Part shown: piece after piece, positions 8,932 to 17,609 of the stretch | Layout of the letters: each line of letters opens with the position of its first letter | How positions within the stretch are numbered: position 1 is the first letter of the stretch | DNA from: Actinomycetota bacterium | GTDB taxonomy: Bacteria > Actinomycetota > Acidimicrobiia > Acidimicrobiales > Ilumatobacteraceae | Reading direction: 5' to 3' | DNA length: 64,000 nucleotides | Assembly: GCA_016871295.1 (NCBI GenBank) | Contig: VFZD01000002.1 | Location: 19,950-83,949, forward strand | Position numbers and translations under genes: made by a program | Notes under the pieces: generated by a model | The model's input: the letters and a program-made list of their open reading frames with translations, nothing else | What the model was told of the DNA's origin: nothing | Database searches by the model: none

Positions 8932-9943
8932 AGAGTTCACCGATCCGGCGATCACTACCGACCCGGCAGATCTAGACGACGTCAGTTTGCGGCCCAAGTC
9001 GCTCGACGAGTTCGTGGGTCAGCGCGAGCTCAAAGAGCATCTGGGCATCGTGCTCGAGGCCGCGCGCAAGCGCCAACAATCCGCCGACCACATCTTGTTG
9101 GCTGGTCCGCCCGGTTTGGGAAAAACCACGATGGCCGGGATCGTCGCCGTCGAGATGTCGGCGAAGATTCACATCACCTCCGGGCCGGCGCTCGAGCGCG
9201 CCGGAGACCTGGCCGCGATCCTCACCAAACTGGACAACAACGACGTTCTGTTCATCGATGAGATTCATCGATTGTCGAGGCAGGTCGAGGAGATTCTCTA
9301 TCCGGCGATGGAAGATTTTCAAATCGATATCGTCGTCGGCAAGGGACCATCGGCGTCTTCGATTCGCTTGACCCTTCCCAGGTTCACATTGATCGGCGCG
9401 ACGACGCGCACGGGCATGATCACGGGGCCTTTGCGCGATCGTTTCGGTCTTGTCGCCCGGCTCGATTTTTATGAAGTCGACGAACTTGAGAAAATCGTTT
9501 TGCGCACGGCAAAGATTTTGAAGGTGACGATCGATCAGGACGGGGCCCATGAAATTGCCCGCAGGTCGCGCGGCACACCGCGCATCGCCAACCGACTGCT
9601 GCGTCGAGTTCGCGACCACGCCGAAGTGCGCGGTGACGGCAAGGTGACCCAAGCAAGTGCGCGACAAGCGCTCGAAGTGTTCGGGGTCGACGAACTGGGT
9701 CTCGACAAGTTGGATCGGGCGATCTTGTCGGCGCTGTGCATGCAGTTTGCTGGCGGTCCCGTCGGGTTGTCGACCTTGGCGATCTCGGTCAGCGAGCAAA
9801 CCGAGACGATCGAAGATGTCTACGAACCTTTCTTGATCCAGCAAGGTCTGCTTGCCAGAACTCCGAGGGGCAGAGTGGCGATGCCTTCGGCTTGGCGCCA
9901 TCTGGGTCAGAGTCCACCCGAAGGTCAACCCGAACTGTTTTAA
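8924..9943 (+). CDS. ruvB: Holliday junction branch migration ATPase RuvB
   Basis: This AAA+ motor drives branch migration as a hexamer on RuvA-bound junctions. Walker A is [11 protein letters not shown] and Walker B is [11 protein letters not shown]. The arginine finger region and the [13 protein letters not shown] winged-helix end are present. It has 339 residues and starts at GTG 8924, overlapping ruvA by 8 bases. Confidence 0.97.
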   Translation: MREEFTDPAITTDPADLDDVSLRPKSLDEFVGQRELKEHLGIVLEAARKRQQSADHILLAGPPGLGKTTMAGIVAVEMSAKIHITSGPALERAGDLAAILTKLDNNDVLFIDEIHRLSRQVEEILYPAMEDFQIDIVVGKGPSASSIRLTLPRFTLIGATTRTGMITGPLRDRFGLVARLDFYEVDELEKIVLRTAKILKVTIDQDGAHEIARRSRGTPRIANRLLRRVRDHAEVRGDGKVTQASARQALEVFGVDELGLDKLDRAILSALCMQFAGGPVGLSTLAISVSEQTETIEDVYEPFLIQQGLLARTPRGRVAMPSAWRHLGQSPPEGQPELF

Positions 9944-9955
9944 ACTCGGCACCTC

Positions 9956-10975
9956 GTGCGCATCGAAGAGCTTGATTACGGCTTGCCGCCCGAGCTGATC
10001 GCCCAAACGCCGATCGAACCGCGCGACTCGGCGCGACTGCTCGTCGATCAGGGCGCCAAGAGCATTCCGCTCCATCGACGAGTGCAAGATCTGGTCGAAT
10101 TCTGTCACGAAGGTGATGTGATCGTCGTCAATGACACAAAAGTCATTCCCGCGCGCTTGAGATTGTTTCGAAGAACAGGTGGCGCGGCGGAGGTCTTGTT
10201 GCTCGAGCGGGTCGCCGGGTCGGCCGTCGTTTGGGAGGCGTTGGTTCGCCCGGCCAAGCGACTCAAGCCGGGCGAACTGTTGTCGGCCCGAGACGGAACG
10301 CAGTTGGTTCGGGTCGGTCAAAGAACCGAGGCGGGAGACACCTTCGAAGTCGAGTTCGTGGCCGACAACGACTCGGCGGCGCGCGACCTGCTCGTGAAAC
10401 ATGGCGAGATACCTTTGCCGCCCTACATCACCAGTTCATTGGACCGACCCGATCGCTATCAAACGGTTTACGCGAATCGTCCCGCGTCGGCGGCCGCGCC
10501 CACCGCCGGCCTGCATTTCACGCCCCAACTTTTGAACGCGCTCGAATCAAATCGAGTCAAAATATTGCGGGTCGATCTGAGCATCGGCCTGGACACATTC
10601 GCCCCGGTAACCGAGGCCGACCCGCTTCGTCACCCGATGCACAGCGAGCATTACGAGGTGAGCGAAGAAACCCTGGAGCAATGCGGCAAAGCCGAGCGGG
10701 TCATCGCCGTCGGAACCACCGCAACCCGCGCCCTTGAGTCGGCGGCGACCTCGGGTGCGCTTGAGGGTCGGACAAAACTTTTCATCTCCCGGGGTTACGA
10801 GTTCAAGGTCGTGGATCTGATGATGACGAATTTTCACATGCCGCGCACGACGCTGCTGATGATGATCGATGCGTTCGTCGGCGATCGATGGCGCGACCTC
10901 TACGCGGCGGCGATCGGCGAACGATATCGAATGCTCTCGTTTGGTGACGCGATGCTTCTCGACCGCCGGCTATAG
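9956..10975 (+). CDS. queA: S-adenosylmethionine:tRNA ribosyltransferase-isomerase
   Basis: QueA turns the preQ1 base already placed in tRNA into epoxyqueuosine, using the ribosyl part of SAM. Family segments seen are LPPELIAQTPIEPRDSARLL, FHEGD-like CHEGDVIVVNDTKVIPARL, AAPTAGLHFTPQLL and the C-terminal TNFHMPRTTLLMM. It is 339 residues. GTG 9956 follows ruvB by 12 bases, and TAAACT at 9941-9946 could serve as a -10 element. Together with tgt downstream it shows a queuosine pathway. Confidence 0.95.
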   Translation: MRIEELDYGLPPELIAQTPIEPRDSARLLVDQGAKSIPLHRRVQDLVEFCHEGDVIVVNDTKVIPARLRLFRRTGGAAEVLLLERVAGSAVVWEALVRPAKRLKPGELLSARDGTQLVRVGQRTEAGDTFEVEFVADNDSAARDLLVKHGEIPLPPYITSSLDRPDRYQTVYANRPASAAAPTAGLHFTPQLLNALESNRVKILRVDLSIGLDTFAPVTEADPLRHPMHSEHYEVSEETLEQCGKAERVIAVGTTATRALESAATSGALEGRTKLFISRGYEFKVVDLMMTNFHMPRTTLLMMIDAFVGDRWRDLYAAAIGERYRMLSFGDAMLLDRRL

Positions 10976-11018
10976 AGCGCGCTCGATACGAATCGATCTG
11001 CTGGCAGAGTCTCTTGGC

Positions 11019-11024
11019 TACCGT
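11019..11024 (+). promoter_or_regulatory. Possible -10 element of tgt (leaderless type)
   Basis: TACCGT lies 8 nt before the tgt ATG at 11033. The intervening GGAGA could equally act as a Shine-Dalgarno, so leaderless initiation is less certain here. Confidence 0.3.
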
Positions 11025-11032
11025 GGAGACCG

Positions 11033-12151
11033 ATGTTCGGGGTGAGGTTTCGTCAGATCGCGGCGCAAGACTCGGCCCGCACCGGTGTGGCGACGACGCA
11101 TCGAGGTGATTACGAAACGCCCTGCTTCATGCCCGTCGGCACCCGCGGGGCGATTCGCCATTTGAGCGCGCAAGATTGCGAGCAATTGGGCGCGCGCATC
11201 GTGCTCGGCAATACATATCACCTGATGCTCCGGCCGGGGGCCAAAGTCGTCGAAGACTTGGGCGGTCTCGGCGCATTCGCCGGATGGCGGGGTCTCACGC
11301 TCACCGACTCGGGCGGCTTCCAAGTTTTCTCGTTGAACCCGGAAGTCGATGACGACGGCGTCTCTTTCCGTTCGACCTACGACGGTTCGATGCATCGACT
11401 CACACCCGAGCGCGCAGTTTTGGTTCAACAACAAATCGGCGCCGACATTCAAATGGTGCTCGATGTCTGCGCCGAATTTCCGTCTTCGGACGAAGTCATT
11501 CGGCTCGCGCTGAAACGAACATCGGACTGGGCGAGGCGGGCCAAAGCGACGCACACTCGATCTGACCAGAGCTTGTTCGGCATAGTGCAGGGCGGCATCG
11601 ACGCCGACCTGCGAGCCGAGAGCGCGAAAATTGCGGCAGACCTTGATTTCGACGGCTACGGCATCGGCGGTCTCTCGGTCGGGGAGACCCGCGCACAAAT
11701 GATCCACGCCATCGCCGCGGCGATCGAGCATCTGCCGAAAGATCGTCCGCGCTATTTGATGGGAGTGGGCGATCCCGCATCGCTGATCGAAGCGGTGAAT
11801 CTCGGCGTCGATCAATTCGACTGCGTGATGCAGACCCGCCTCGGTCGACATGGCACGGCGTTGACCAGTGCCGGAAAACTGAACATCACGCGCAGCGAGT
11901 ACGCGACGAGCCAAGACCCGATCGACGGTAAATGCGCGTGTTCGGTTTGTCAACGCCACACGCGCGGCTACATTCGCCACTTGTTCCAAGTCAACGAACC
12001 AACCGCGGCCCGACTCGTATCGATGCACAACATCGCGTTCACCCTCAACTTGATGCGCCAAATGCGCGAGGCGATCATCGGTGGCGAATTCGACAGACTC
12101 CGCAAATCAGTGCTTGGCATTTGGGCCGAGCCTGCCGCGCAGAAGCAATAA
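11033..12151 (+). CDS. tgt: tRNA-guanine transglycosylase (queuine/preQ1 tRNA-ribosyltransferase)
   Basis: Tgt swaps guanine 34 of GUN-anticodon tRNAs for preQ1. The TIM-barrel enzyme (372 residues) shows MPVGTRGAIRHL, LTDSGGFQVFSL with the active-site Asp, and the GGLSVGE substrate segment. The zinc site CACSVCQRHTRGYIRHL supplies the Cys ligands and the later His. The gene follows queA. The pair sits between ruvCAB and yajC-secDF, an ancient bacterial order. Confidence 0.96.
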   Translation: MFGVRFRQIAAQDSARTGVATTHRGDYETPCFMPVGTRGAIRHLSAQDCEQLGARIVLGNTYHLMLRPGAKVVEDLGGLGAFAGWRGLTLTDSGGFQVFSLNPEVDDDGVSFRSTYDGSMHRLTPERAVLVQQQIGADIQMVLDVCAEFPSSDEVIRLALKRTSDWARRAKATHTRSDQSLFGIVQGGIDADLRAESAKIAADLDFDGYGIGGLSVGETRAQMIHAIAAAIEHLPKDRPRYLMGVGDPASLIEAVNLGVDQFDCVMQTRLGRHGTALTSAGKLNITRSEYATSQDPIDGKCACSVCQRHTRGYIRHLFQVNEPTAARLVSMHNIAFTLNLMRQMREAIIGGEFDRLRKSVLGIWAEPAAQKQ

Positions 12152-12155
12152 CCCC

Positions 12156-12161
12156 TAGACT
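12156..12161 (+). promoter_or_regulatory. -10 element of yajC-secDF (leaderless type)
   Basis: TAGACT lies 8 nt before the yajC ATG at 12170 with no Shine-Dalgarno, predicting a leaderless transcript for the Sec accessory operon. Confidence 0.5.
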
Positions 12162-12169
12162 TATCGCCT

Positions 12170-12523
12170 ATGTCTTCCATGATTTTTGCGATTGGTGCAC
12201 CGTTTTCGGGCGTATTGGCGGCGACCGCGGCCGAGAACACGGGAAATCCGATCGTGGGTTTGTTGCCATTGGTGCTGATTTTCGTGGCGATGTATTTCTT
12301 GCTGCTTCGCCCGCAGCGCAAGCGCCAGAAAGAGAATGCAAAACTGCAGACGAGCGTCGTCGAGGGCGACGAGGTCGTGTTGAACTCGGGTGTTTACGGT
12401 TTCATTTCGGCGATTGAAGACGAATATTTGTGGATCGAAATCGCCGAGAAAGTCGAGATTCGCGTGGCCAAAGGTTCGATTTCGCGCAAGGTCTCGACTC
12501 AAAGTCAAAAGTCCGAAGAGTAA
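12170..12523 (+). CDS. yajC: Preprotein translocase accessory subunit YajC
   Basis: YajC is a small single-span partner of SecDF at the SecYEG translocon. The 117-residue protein has one strong membrane helix (about residues 28-43, LPLVLIFVAMYFLLL) ending at the family signature RPQRKRQKE. A soluble domain follows with GDEVVLNSGVYG. A longer hydrophobic N-terminus precedes the helix. secD begins 29 bases later. Confidence 0.93.
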   Translation: MSSMIFAIGAPFSGVLAATAAENTGNPIVGLLPLVLIFVAMYFLLLRPQRKRQKENAKLQTSVVEGDEVVLNSGVYGFISAIEDEYLWIEIAEKVEIRVAKGSISRKVSTQSQKSEE

Positions 12524-12552
12524 ATCTCGACCAGCGAAAATGATCAGACCCG

Positions 12553-14181
12553 ATGAATAAACGCCGTCAAGTCATCACCCTGGTGTTGGTTGTGTTTCTC
12601 GTTGCGGCGAGTTTGGCGGCGAATCTCGCCGCCGGCAATACGCCGGCGCTCGGTCTCGACCTTCAAGGAGGGGCTTCGGTCACGCTGCAACCGGACGGCG
12701 AGTTTGACGCGACCGGCCTGGATGTCGCGGTCGAGATCATTCGGGCTCGCGTCGACTCGATCGGCGTGGCCGAACCAGAAATCATTCTGCAGGGCGACAC
12801 CGTTGTGGTCAATTTGCCCGGAGTCAAAGACCAGCAGCAGGCACTGAACATCATCGGTCGTACGGGCGAGTTGCTGTTGCGTCCCGTACTCCAGTCGGGC
12901 ATTTACAACCCGGACGCGGCTACGACGACGCTGCCGCAAACAGCGACGACGCTTCCGAACGCGACAACCAGTTCAAGCCCGGGCACCAGCGTGCCGGCGA
13001 CCGGCGACTCTGTCGAGGATGGCGCAGGAGTTTTTTCGGGTGGGCCCGGCGCATCGCGAATTGTTTCGACGCCCACGACAATTACGGACACGACAATTTC
13101 GGGCACGATTGGTGACGAGACGACAGTGCCCGAAACGACGAACACCGAACCGATTGTCGTCACGACCGAGAATCCGTTGGCCAATTTGGGTCTCGGCGAC
13201 GACCCCAATGATCCAACCCAAACCGTGATCCTGTTCGACAAGGCGGGCATCGCCTATGTTGTGGGTCCGGCGGGTGCGTCCGGAAAAGTTTTCAAGAATG
13301 ACGCTCAAGCCGATGTGCAGACCGGTCAATGGGCGGTCGTCGTCGGCCTGCGCAGCGGCGTCGATGGCGACCAACTCTGGAACCGACTCGCGGCCGCGTG
13401 TTTCAACAGGACGGCCCAATGCCCGACCGGACAATTGGCGATGGTGTTGGACGGCACGGTTATCTCGGCGCCAACGGTCAACGAACCCGAGTTCACGGGT
13501 GGCACCGTGCAGATCAGCGGTTCGTTCACCGCCGATGAGGCTCGCGAGTTGGCCAAGATTCTTGAGTTCGGCGCCGTACCCGTTCGCTTCGAAGTCTCGC
13601 AGGCCCAGACGGTTTCGGCGACCCTCGGATCCGACTCGTTGCGCGCGGCGATCATCTCGGGAATCGTCGGGATCCTGCTCGTCGTGCTCCTGCTTCTGGC
13701 GTATTACAGAACGATGGCTTTGTTCGTCATCGCCGGAATGACGATTTCGATCGGTTTTTTGTGGAGCGTAATCTCGCTCTTGTCGCGCACCAACGGTCTG
13801 GCCTTGTCGTTGTCGGGTATCGCGGGCATCGTCGTTTCAATCGGTATCGCGGCGGACTCTTACATCGTGTTTTTTGAGCGAATCAAGGACGAGATTCGCA
13901 ACGGAAAGACTCTGAAAAATTCGGCGTTGCGCAGTTTCGAGTCGGCTTGGCGCACGATCGTCGCCGCCGACACGGTTTCGTTCTTGGCGGCGATAACACT
14001 TTGGTATCTCACCGTCGGCTCGGTGCGGGGCTTCGCCTTCTTCCTCGGCATCTCCGCGTTGACCGACATCTTGATCACATATTTCTTCACCCGCAACGCG
14101 GTGCTTTTGTTCGCCCGCTCCAAGCGCGTGCAGGGTCGCAAAGTTTTGGGTATCCAGACGGTGAAGCCCGAGGTGATGTGA
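12553..14181 (+). CDS. secD: Protein translocase subunit SecD with a Thr-rich insertion
   Basis: SecD uses the proton motive force with SecF to help proteins through SecYEG. The N-terminal membrane helix is at about 6-28, followed by the family LGLDLQGG motif. The extracellular P1 region holds a low-complexity Thr/Ser/Pro-rich insertion at about residues 121-205 that is absent from E. coli SecD as I remember it. The C-terminal half has five membrane helices, with AGIVVSIGIAADSYIVFFERIKDE the conserved D..ERIKDE segment. It is 542 residues, and its TGA overlaps the secF ATG by one base. Confidence 0.93.
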   Translation: MNKRRQVITLVLVVFLVAASLAANLAAGNTPALGLDLQGGASVTLQPDGEFDATGLDVAVEIIRARVDSIGVAEPEIILQGDTVVVNLPGVKDQQQALNIIGRTGELLLRPVLQSGIYNPDAATTTLPQTATTLPNATTSSSPGTSVPATGDSVEDGAGVFSGGPGASRIVSTPTTITDTTISGTIGDETTVPETTNTEPIVVTTENPLANLGLGDDPNDPTQTVILFDKAGIAYVVGPAGASGKVFKNDAQADVQTGQWAVVVGLRSGVDGDQLWNRLAAACFNRTAQCPTGQLAMVLDGTVISAPTVNEPEFTGGTVQISGSFTADEARELAKILEFGAVPVRFEVSQAQTVSATLGSDSLRAAIISGIVGILLVVLLLLAYYRTMALFVIAGMTISIGFLWSVISLLSRTNGLALSLSGIAGIVVSIGIAADSYIVFFERIKDEIRNGKTLKNSALRSFESAWRTIVAADTVSFLAAITLWYLTVGSVRGFAFFLGISALTDILITYFFTRNAVLLFARSKRVQGRKVLGIQTVKPEVM

Positions 14182-15317
14182 TGAACAGCATCCTCAAAGA
14201 TTTTGGTCGGCTGTATCGCGGCCAAACCACGGTCAATTTCATCGGCAAGCGGCTTGTGGGTTTTGTGATCTCGCTGGTTTTGGTCTTGTCGGGCGCGATT
14301 TCGCTGGTCGTGCAGGGCCTCGAACTGGGCATCGATTTCCGCGGCGGGGTCGCCTGGGAAGTGCCGGCAGGTTCGCTGACCGACGCCAACGCGCGCGAGG
14401 TTCTCGGCCGAAACGGCATCGATTCAGCCAATGCCAAAGTTCAATTTTTGACGGGTTCCGAATTGCAGGTGATGCGCGTGCAGGTCGGCGACCAGCCGGA
14501 AGAGGTTCGACTGGCGGTGCAAAAGTCTTTCGCCGAACTGGCGAAAACGGAATTGCAGGAGGTCAGCGTCGCCTCGGTGAGCTCGTCATGGGGGCGAAGC
14601 ATCACCGAAAAGGCGATCCGGGCCTTGCTCGTATTCTTCGTCGTCGTGTCGCTCTATATTTCGTGGCGGCTCGAGTGGAAGATGGCGATCACGGCGATCA
14701 TCGCGATGCTGCACGACGTGTTGTTGAGCGTGGGCATCTACTCGATATTCGATTTTGAAGTCACCCCCGCCACGGTCGTGGCGTTCTTGACGATTTTGGG
14801 CTATTCGCTCTACGACACGGTGGTCGTGTTCGATCGGGTGCAAGAAAACGCGGAGAAGTTTTCGACCTCGCGTCAATCTTTTGCGAACATCGCCAATGTC
14901 TCGACCAACGAGGTGCTAGCGCGCTCGCTGAACACGACCTTGTCGTCGGCACTGCCCGTCGTGGCGTTGTTGTTCGTCGGATCATTCGCCCTGGGCGCCA
15001 AAAACCTCGAAGAGTTCGCGGTTGCACTGTTGGTCGGCATGCTCGCCGGCACATATTCGTCGATTTTTATCGCCGTACCGTTGCTGGATCTGCTCAAACA
15101 GAACGAGCCGAAATACAAGCCGTTCAAGGATCAAATAGCCACCGGGCAAAAAATGGCGGCGCTGATGGGCGTCGACGCGTCACCCAAGCGTCAGCAGGAC
15201 GCTGTGACTTCCGTTGTCGAAAGCACTCCGCTCGGCGAATCTGCGGGCGAATCGGTGGCCAAGCGCGCGACCGCGACGCTGACTCATCCGCCGCGACCCC
15301 GAAAAAAACGCCGCTAG
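14181..15317 (+). CDS. secF: Protein translocase subunit SecF
   Basis: SecF pairs with SecD. The 378-residue protein shows the ELGIDFRGGVAWEV motif after the first membrane helix and the conserved SLYDTVVVFDRVQEN. Six membrane helices are expected. ATG 14181 overlaps the secD stop (TGATG) and gives the family N-terminus. Longer upstream readings would run inside secD. The C-terminus is a basic tail ending RPRKKRR. Confidence 0.94.
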   Translation: MNSILKDFGRLYRGQTTVNFIGKRLVGFVISLVLVLSGAISLVVQGLELGIDFRGGVAWEVPAGSLTDANAREVLGRNGIDSANAKVQFLTGSELQVMRVQVGDQPEEVRLAVQKSFAELAKTELQEVSVASVSSSWGRSITEKAIRALLVFFVVVSLYISWRLEWKMAITAIIAMLHDVLLSVGIYSIFDFEVTPATVVAFLTILGYSLYDTVVVFDRVQENAEKFSTSRQSFANIANVSTNEVLARSLNTTLSSALPVVALLFVGSFALGAKNLEEFAVALLVGMLAGTYSSIFIAVPLLDLLKQNEPKYKPFKDQIATGQKMAALMGVDASPKRQQDAVTSVVESTPLGESAGESVAKRATATLTHPPRPRKKRR

Positions 15318-15320
15318 CAC

Positions 15321-15326
15321 TACGCT
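15321..15326 (+). promoter_or_regulatory. -10 element of rel (leaderless type)
   Basis: TACGCT ends 6 nt before the rel ATG at 15333; no Shine-Dalgarno lies between. Confidence 0.45.
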
Positions 15327-15332
15327 TGGGTA

Positions 15333-17600
15333 ATGGCCACCTCATCCAGGGTGCTGCCGTGGCGGCGCCATAACACGACGATTGCCGAAGAACTTTCGCC
15401 GCTTCTGAGCGCCTATAAATCGCGCCATCCGAAGGGCCCGGTTTCGATGATCAACTCGGCCTACGAAATGGCCCGTGCCGCCCATGCCAACCAGAGTCGC
15501 TCGAGCGGCGAACTTTACATAAACCATCCGATCGCCGTGGCGCGCATCGTCGCCGATATCGGCCTCGACGAGGTTTCGATCGTCGCCGCCTTGTTGCATG
15601 ACGCGGTCGAAGACACCGAGATTACCCTGGCCGATGTCGAGAACGGTTTTGGTGGCGAGGTTGCTTCGATCGTCGACGGTGTCACGAAACTGGAGCGTCT
15701 GCAATTTGATTCGAAAGAGGCCCAGCAGGCGGCGACGATGCGCAAGATGCTGGTCGCGATGGCGCGCGACCTTCGCGTGTTGATGATCAAGTTGGCCGAT
15801 CGCCTGCACAACATGCGTACGATCGCGGCGGTGCCGCATGAAAAGCAGCGGCGAATCGCCCAAGAGACGCTCGATATCTATGCCCCCTTGGCGCATCGGC
15901 TCGGCATGCAAGAAATCAAACAACAACTCGAAGATCTGGCGTTCGCCGCGCTTTACCCGAAGCGATACGCCGAGCTAGACCACCTCGTCGCCACCCGCGC
16001 ACCCGAACGAAACGTCTATTTGGCAAAAACCATCGGTCAGGTTCAACAATGGTTGGAAGAGGTCAAGATCAAAGCCGAGATGGCTGCCCGTGGCAAACAC
16101 CTGTGGAGCATCTACGAAAAGATGGTGCAAAAGGGTCGCGAGTTCGACGATATATACGACCTGCTGGCGATTCGAATCGTGGTCGGATCAGAAAAAGACT
16201 GTTACACGGTTCTGGGCGCGATTCACGGGCATTGGAAACCGATCGTCGGACGCTTCAAAGACTACATCGCGATGCCGAAATTCAATTTGTATCAGTCGCT
16301 GCACACCACGGTGGTCGGCCCGGGCGGCAAACCAATCGAGGTGCAAATACGCACGCGTGAAATGCACCAGCGCGCCGAGTGGGGCGTGGCGTCGCACTGG
16401 GCCTACAAAGACAATATTTCACAGGGCGACATCGACTGGTTGAATCGCATCATCGATTGGCAGGGCGAGGTCTCAGACCCGGGCCAGTTTTTGGAGATTC
16501 TCAAGACCGACCTGGAGCAAGACGAACTGTTCGTCTTCACCCCCAAAGGTCGGGTCATCACCCTGCCCGCATTGTCGACGCCGGTCGACTTCGCCTATGC
16601 CGTTCACACCGAGGTCGGTCACGGTTGCATGGGTGCACGGGTCAACGGTCGGCTCGTGCCGCTCGACCACAAACTCGCATCGGGTGATACCTGCGAGGTT
16701 CTCGTCTCGAAAGGCGAGACGAGCGGGCCATCGCCAGACTGGCTGAATTTCGTCGTCTCGCCCAAGGCCAAGAGCAAGATCAGGCATTGGATCTCCAAAG
16801 AGAAGCTCGAAGATCTAGTCGAAACAGGAAGAGACGAACTCGTCGAACGCCTGAGGCAGGTGGGTTTGCCGTCGCAAAAGATGTTGACCTCGCAAATATT
16901 GCTCGATCAAGTCAAAGACCTGAAGTTCGTCGATCTAAACGAATTGTTCGTCGCGATCGGCGACCAACGCGTCGATGCCGTGGCGCTGGTCGAACGAATG
17001 TCGAGGCGAATGCGCGACGGAGAACAACCCGATCAGCTTTCGATGTCGACGTTCGGTGCCTCGGGGAGCACGACTTCGCAACGGAACGGCGTGCACGTCG
17101 AGGGAATGCCCGATGTGCTGGTGCGACTTTCGCGGTGTTGCACGCCGGTTCCTCCGGACGAGGTAATGGGTTTTGTCACCAAGGGTCGCGGTGTGACGGT
17201 TCATCGAGCCGACTGCGCCAATGCGGTCGCCCTCGCGACGCAAGATGCGACGCGCGTGGTCGAAGTCGATTGGTCGGCCGACAGCGGCGAGACGGTGTTC
17301 ATCGCCGCCGTCGAGGTGAAGGCGTTGGATCGTTCGCGATTGTTGCGCGACGTGGCGAATGCGTTGTCGGACGAGCACGTCAACATCGTCGCATGCACCA
17401 CCCACACTGGGGCCGACAGGGTGGCCAGAATGCGATTCGAGTTCGAGCTCGCCGACCCCGGTCACCTGCAGTCGGTGTTGCGGGTGATCAAACGCATTGA
17501 CGGCGTTTACGACGCGACTCGATATCTGCCCGGCAGCGCGATGGGCGAACTCGAGTCGGAGCAGGGCGGACATCCCTCGGCGATTCGGCCGAACAATTAG
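15333..17600 (+). CDS. relA: Bifunctional (p)ppGpp synthetase/hydrolase, Rel/SpoT family
   Basis: Long RSH protein (755 residues) controlling the stringent response on the ribosome. The N-terminal HD hydrolase has INHPI and LLHDAVEDT, so the HDxxED hydrolase residues are intact. The synthetase domain follows, with DDIYDLLAIRIVV and GRFKDYIAMPK. The RxKD form is the type reported for bifunctional enzymes rather than the ExDD of RelA. Next come the TGS domain (VFTPKGRVITLPALSTPVDF), a Cys-containing zinc-finger/helical region (VRLSRCCTPVPPDEVMG) and a C-terminal ACT domain. Both activities are predicted. Confidence 0.95.
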   Translation: MATSSRVLPWRRHNTTIAEELSPLLSAYKSRHPKGPVSMINSAYEMARAAHANQSRSSGELYINHPIAVARIVADIGLDEVSIVAALLHDAVEDTEITLADVENGFGGEVASIVDGVTKLERLQFDSKEAQQAATMRKMLVAMARDLRVLMIKLADRLHNMRTIAAVPHEKQRRIAQETLDIYAPLAHRLGMQEIKQQLEDLAFAALYPKRYAELDHLVATRAPERNVYLAKTIGQVQQWLEEVKIKAEMAARGKHLWSIYEKMVQKGREFDDIYDLLAIRIVVGSEKDCYTVLGAIHGHWKPIVGRFKDYIAMPKFNLYQSLHTTVVGPGGKPIEVQIRTREMHQRAEWGVASHWAYKDNISQGDIDWLNRIIDWQGEVSDPGQFLEILKTDLEQDELFVFTPKGRVITLPALSTPVDFAYAVHTEVGHGCMGARVNGRLVPLDHKLASGDTCEVLVSKGETSGPSPDWLNFVVSPKAKSKIRHWISKEKLEDLVETGRDELVERLRQVGLPSQKMLTSQILLDQVKDLKFVDLNELFVAIGDQRVDAVALVERMSRRMRDGEQPDQLSMSTFGASGSTTSQRNGVHVEGMPDVLVRLSRCCTPVPPDEVMGFVTKGRGVTVHRADCANAVALATQDATRVVEVDWSADSGETVFIAAVEVKALDRSRLLRDVANALSDEHVNIVACTTHTGADRVARMRFEFELADPGHLQSVLRVIKRIDGVYDATRYLPGSAMGELESEQGGHPSAIRPNN

Positions 17601-17603
17601 CCT
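17598..17603 (+). promoter_or_regulatory. -10 element of hisS (leaderless type)
   Basis: TAGCCT overlaps the rel stop codon and ends 6 nt before the hisS GTG at 17610. There is no Shine-Dalgarno. An ATG at 17605 closes after three codons, supporting the GTG. Confidence 0.45.
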
Positions 17604-17609
17604 TGATGC

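Noticed and set aside
8972..10402. Minus-strand open frame of 476 codons opposite ruvB-queA
   Set aside because: Both strands cannot easily be coding, and ruvB and queA are certain. It spans two genes and shows no domain pattern.
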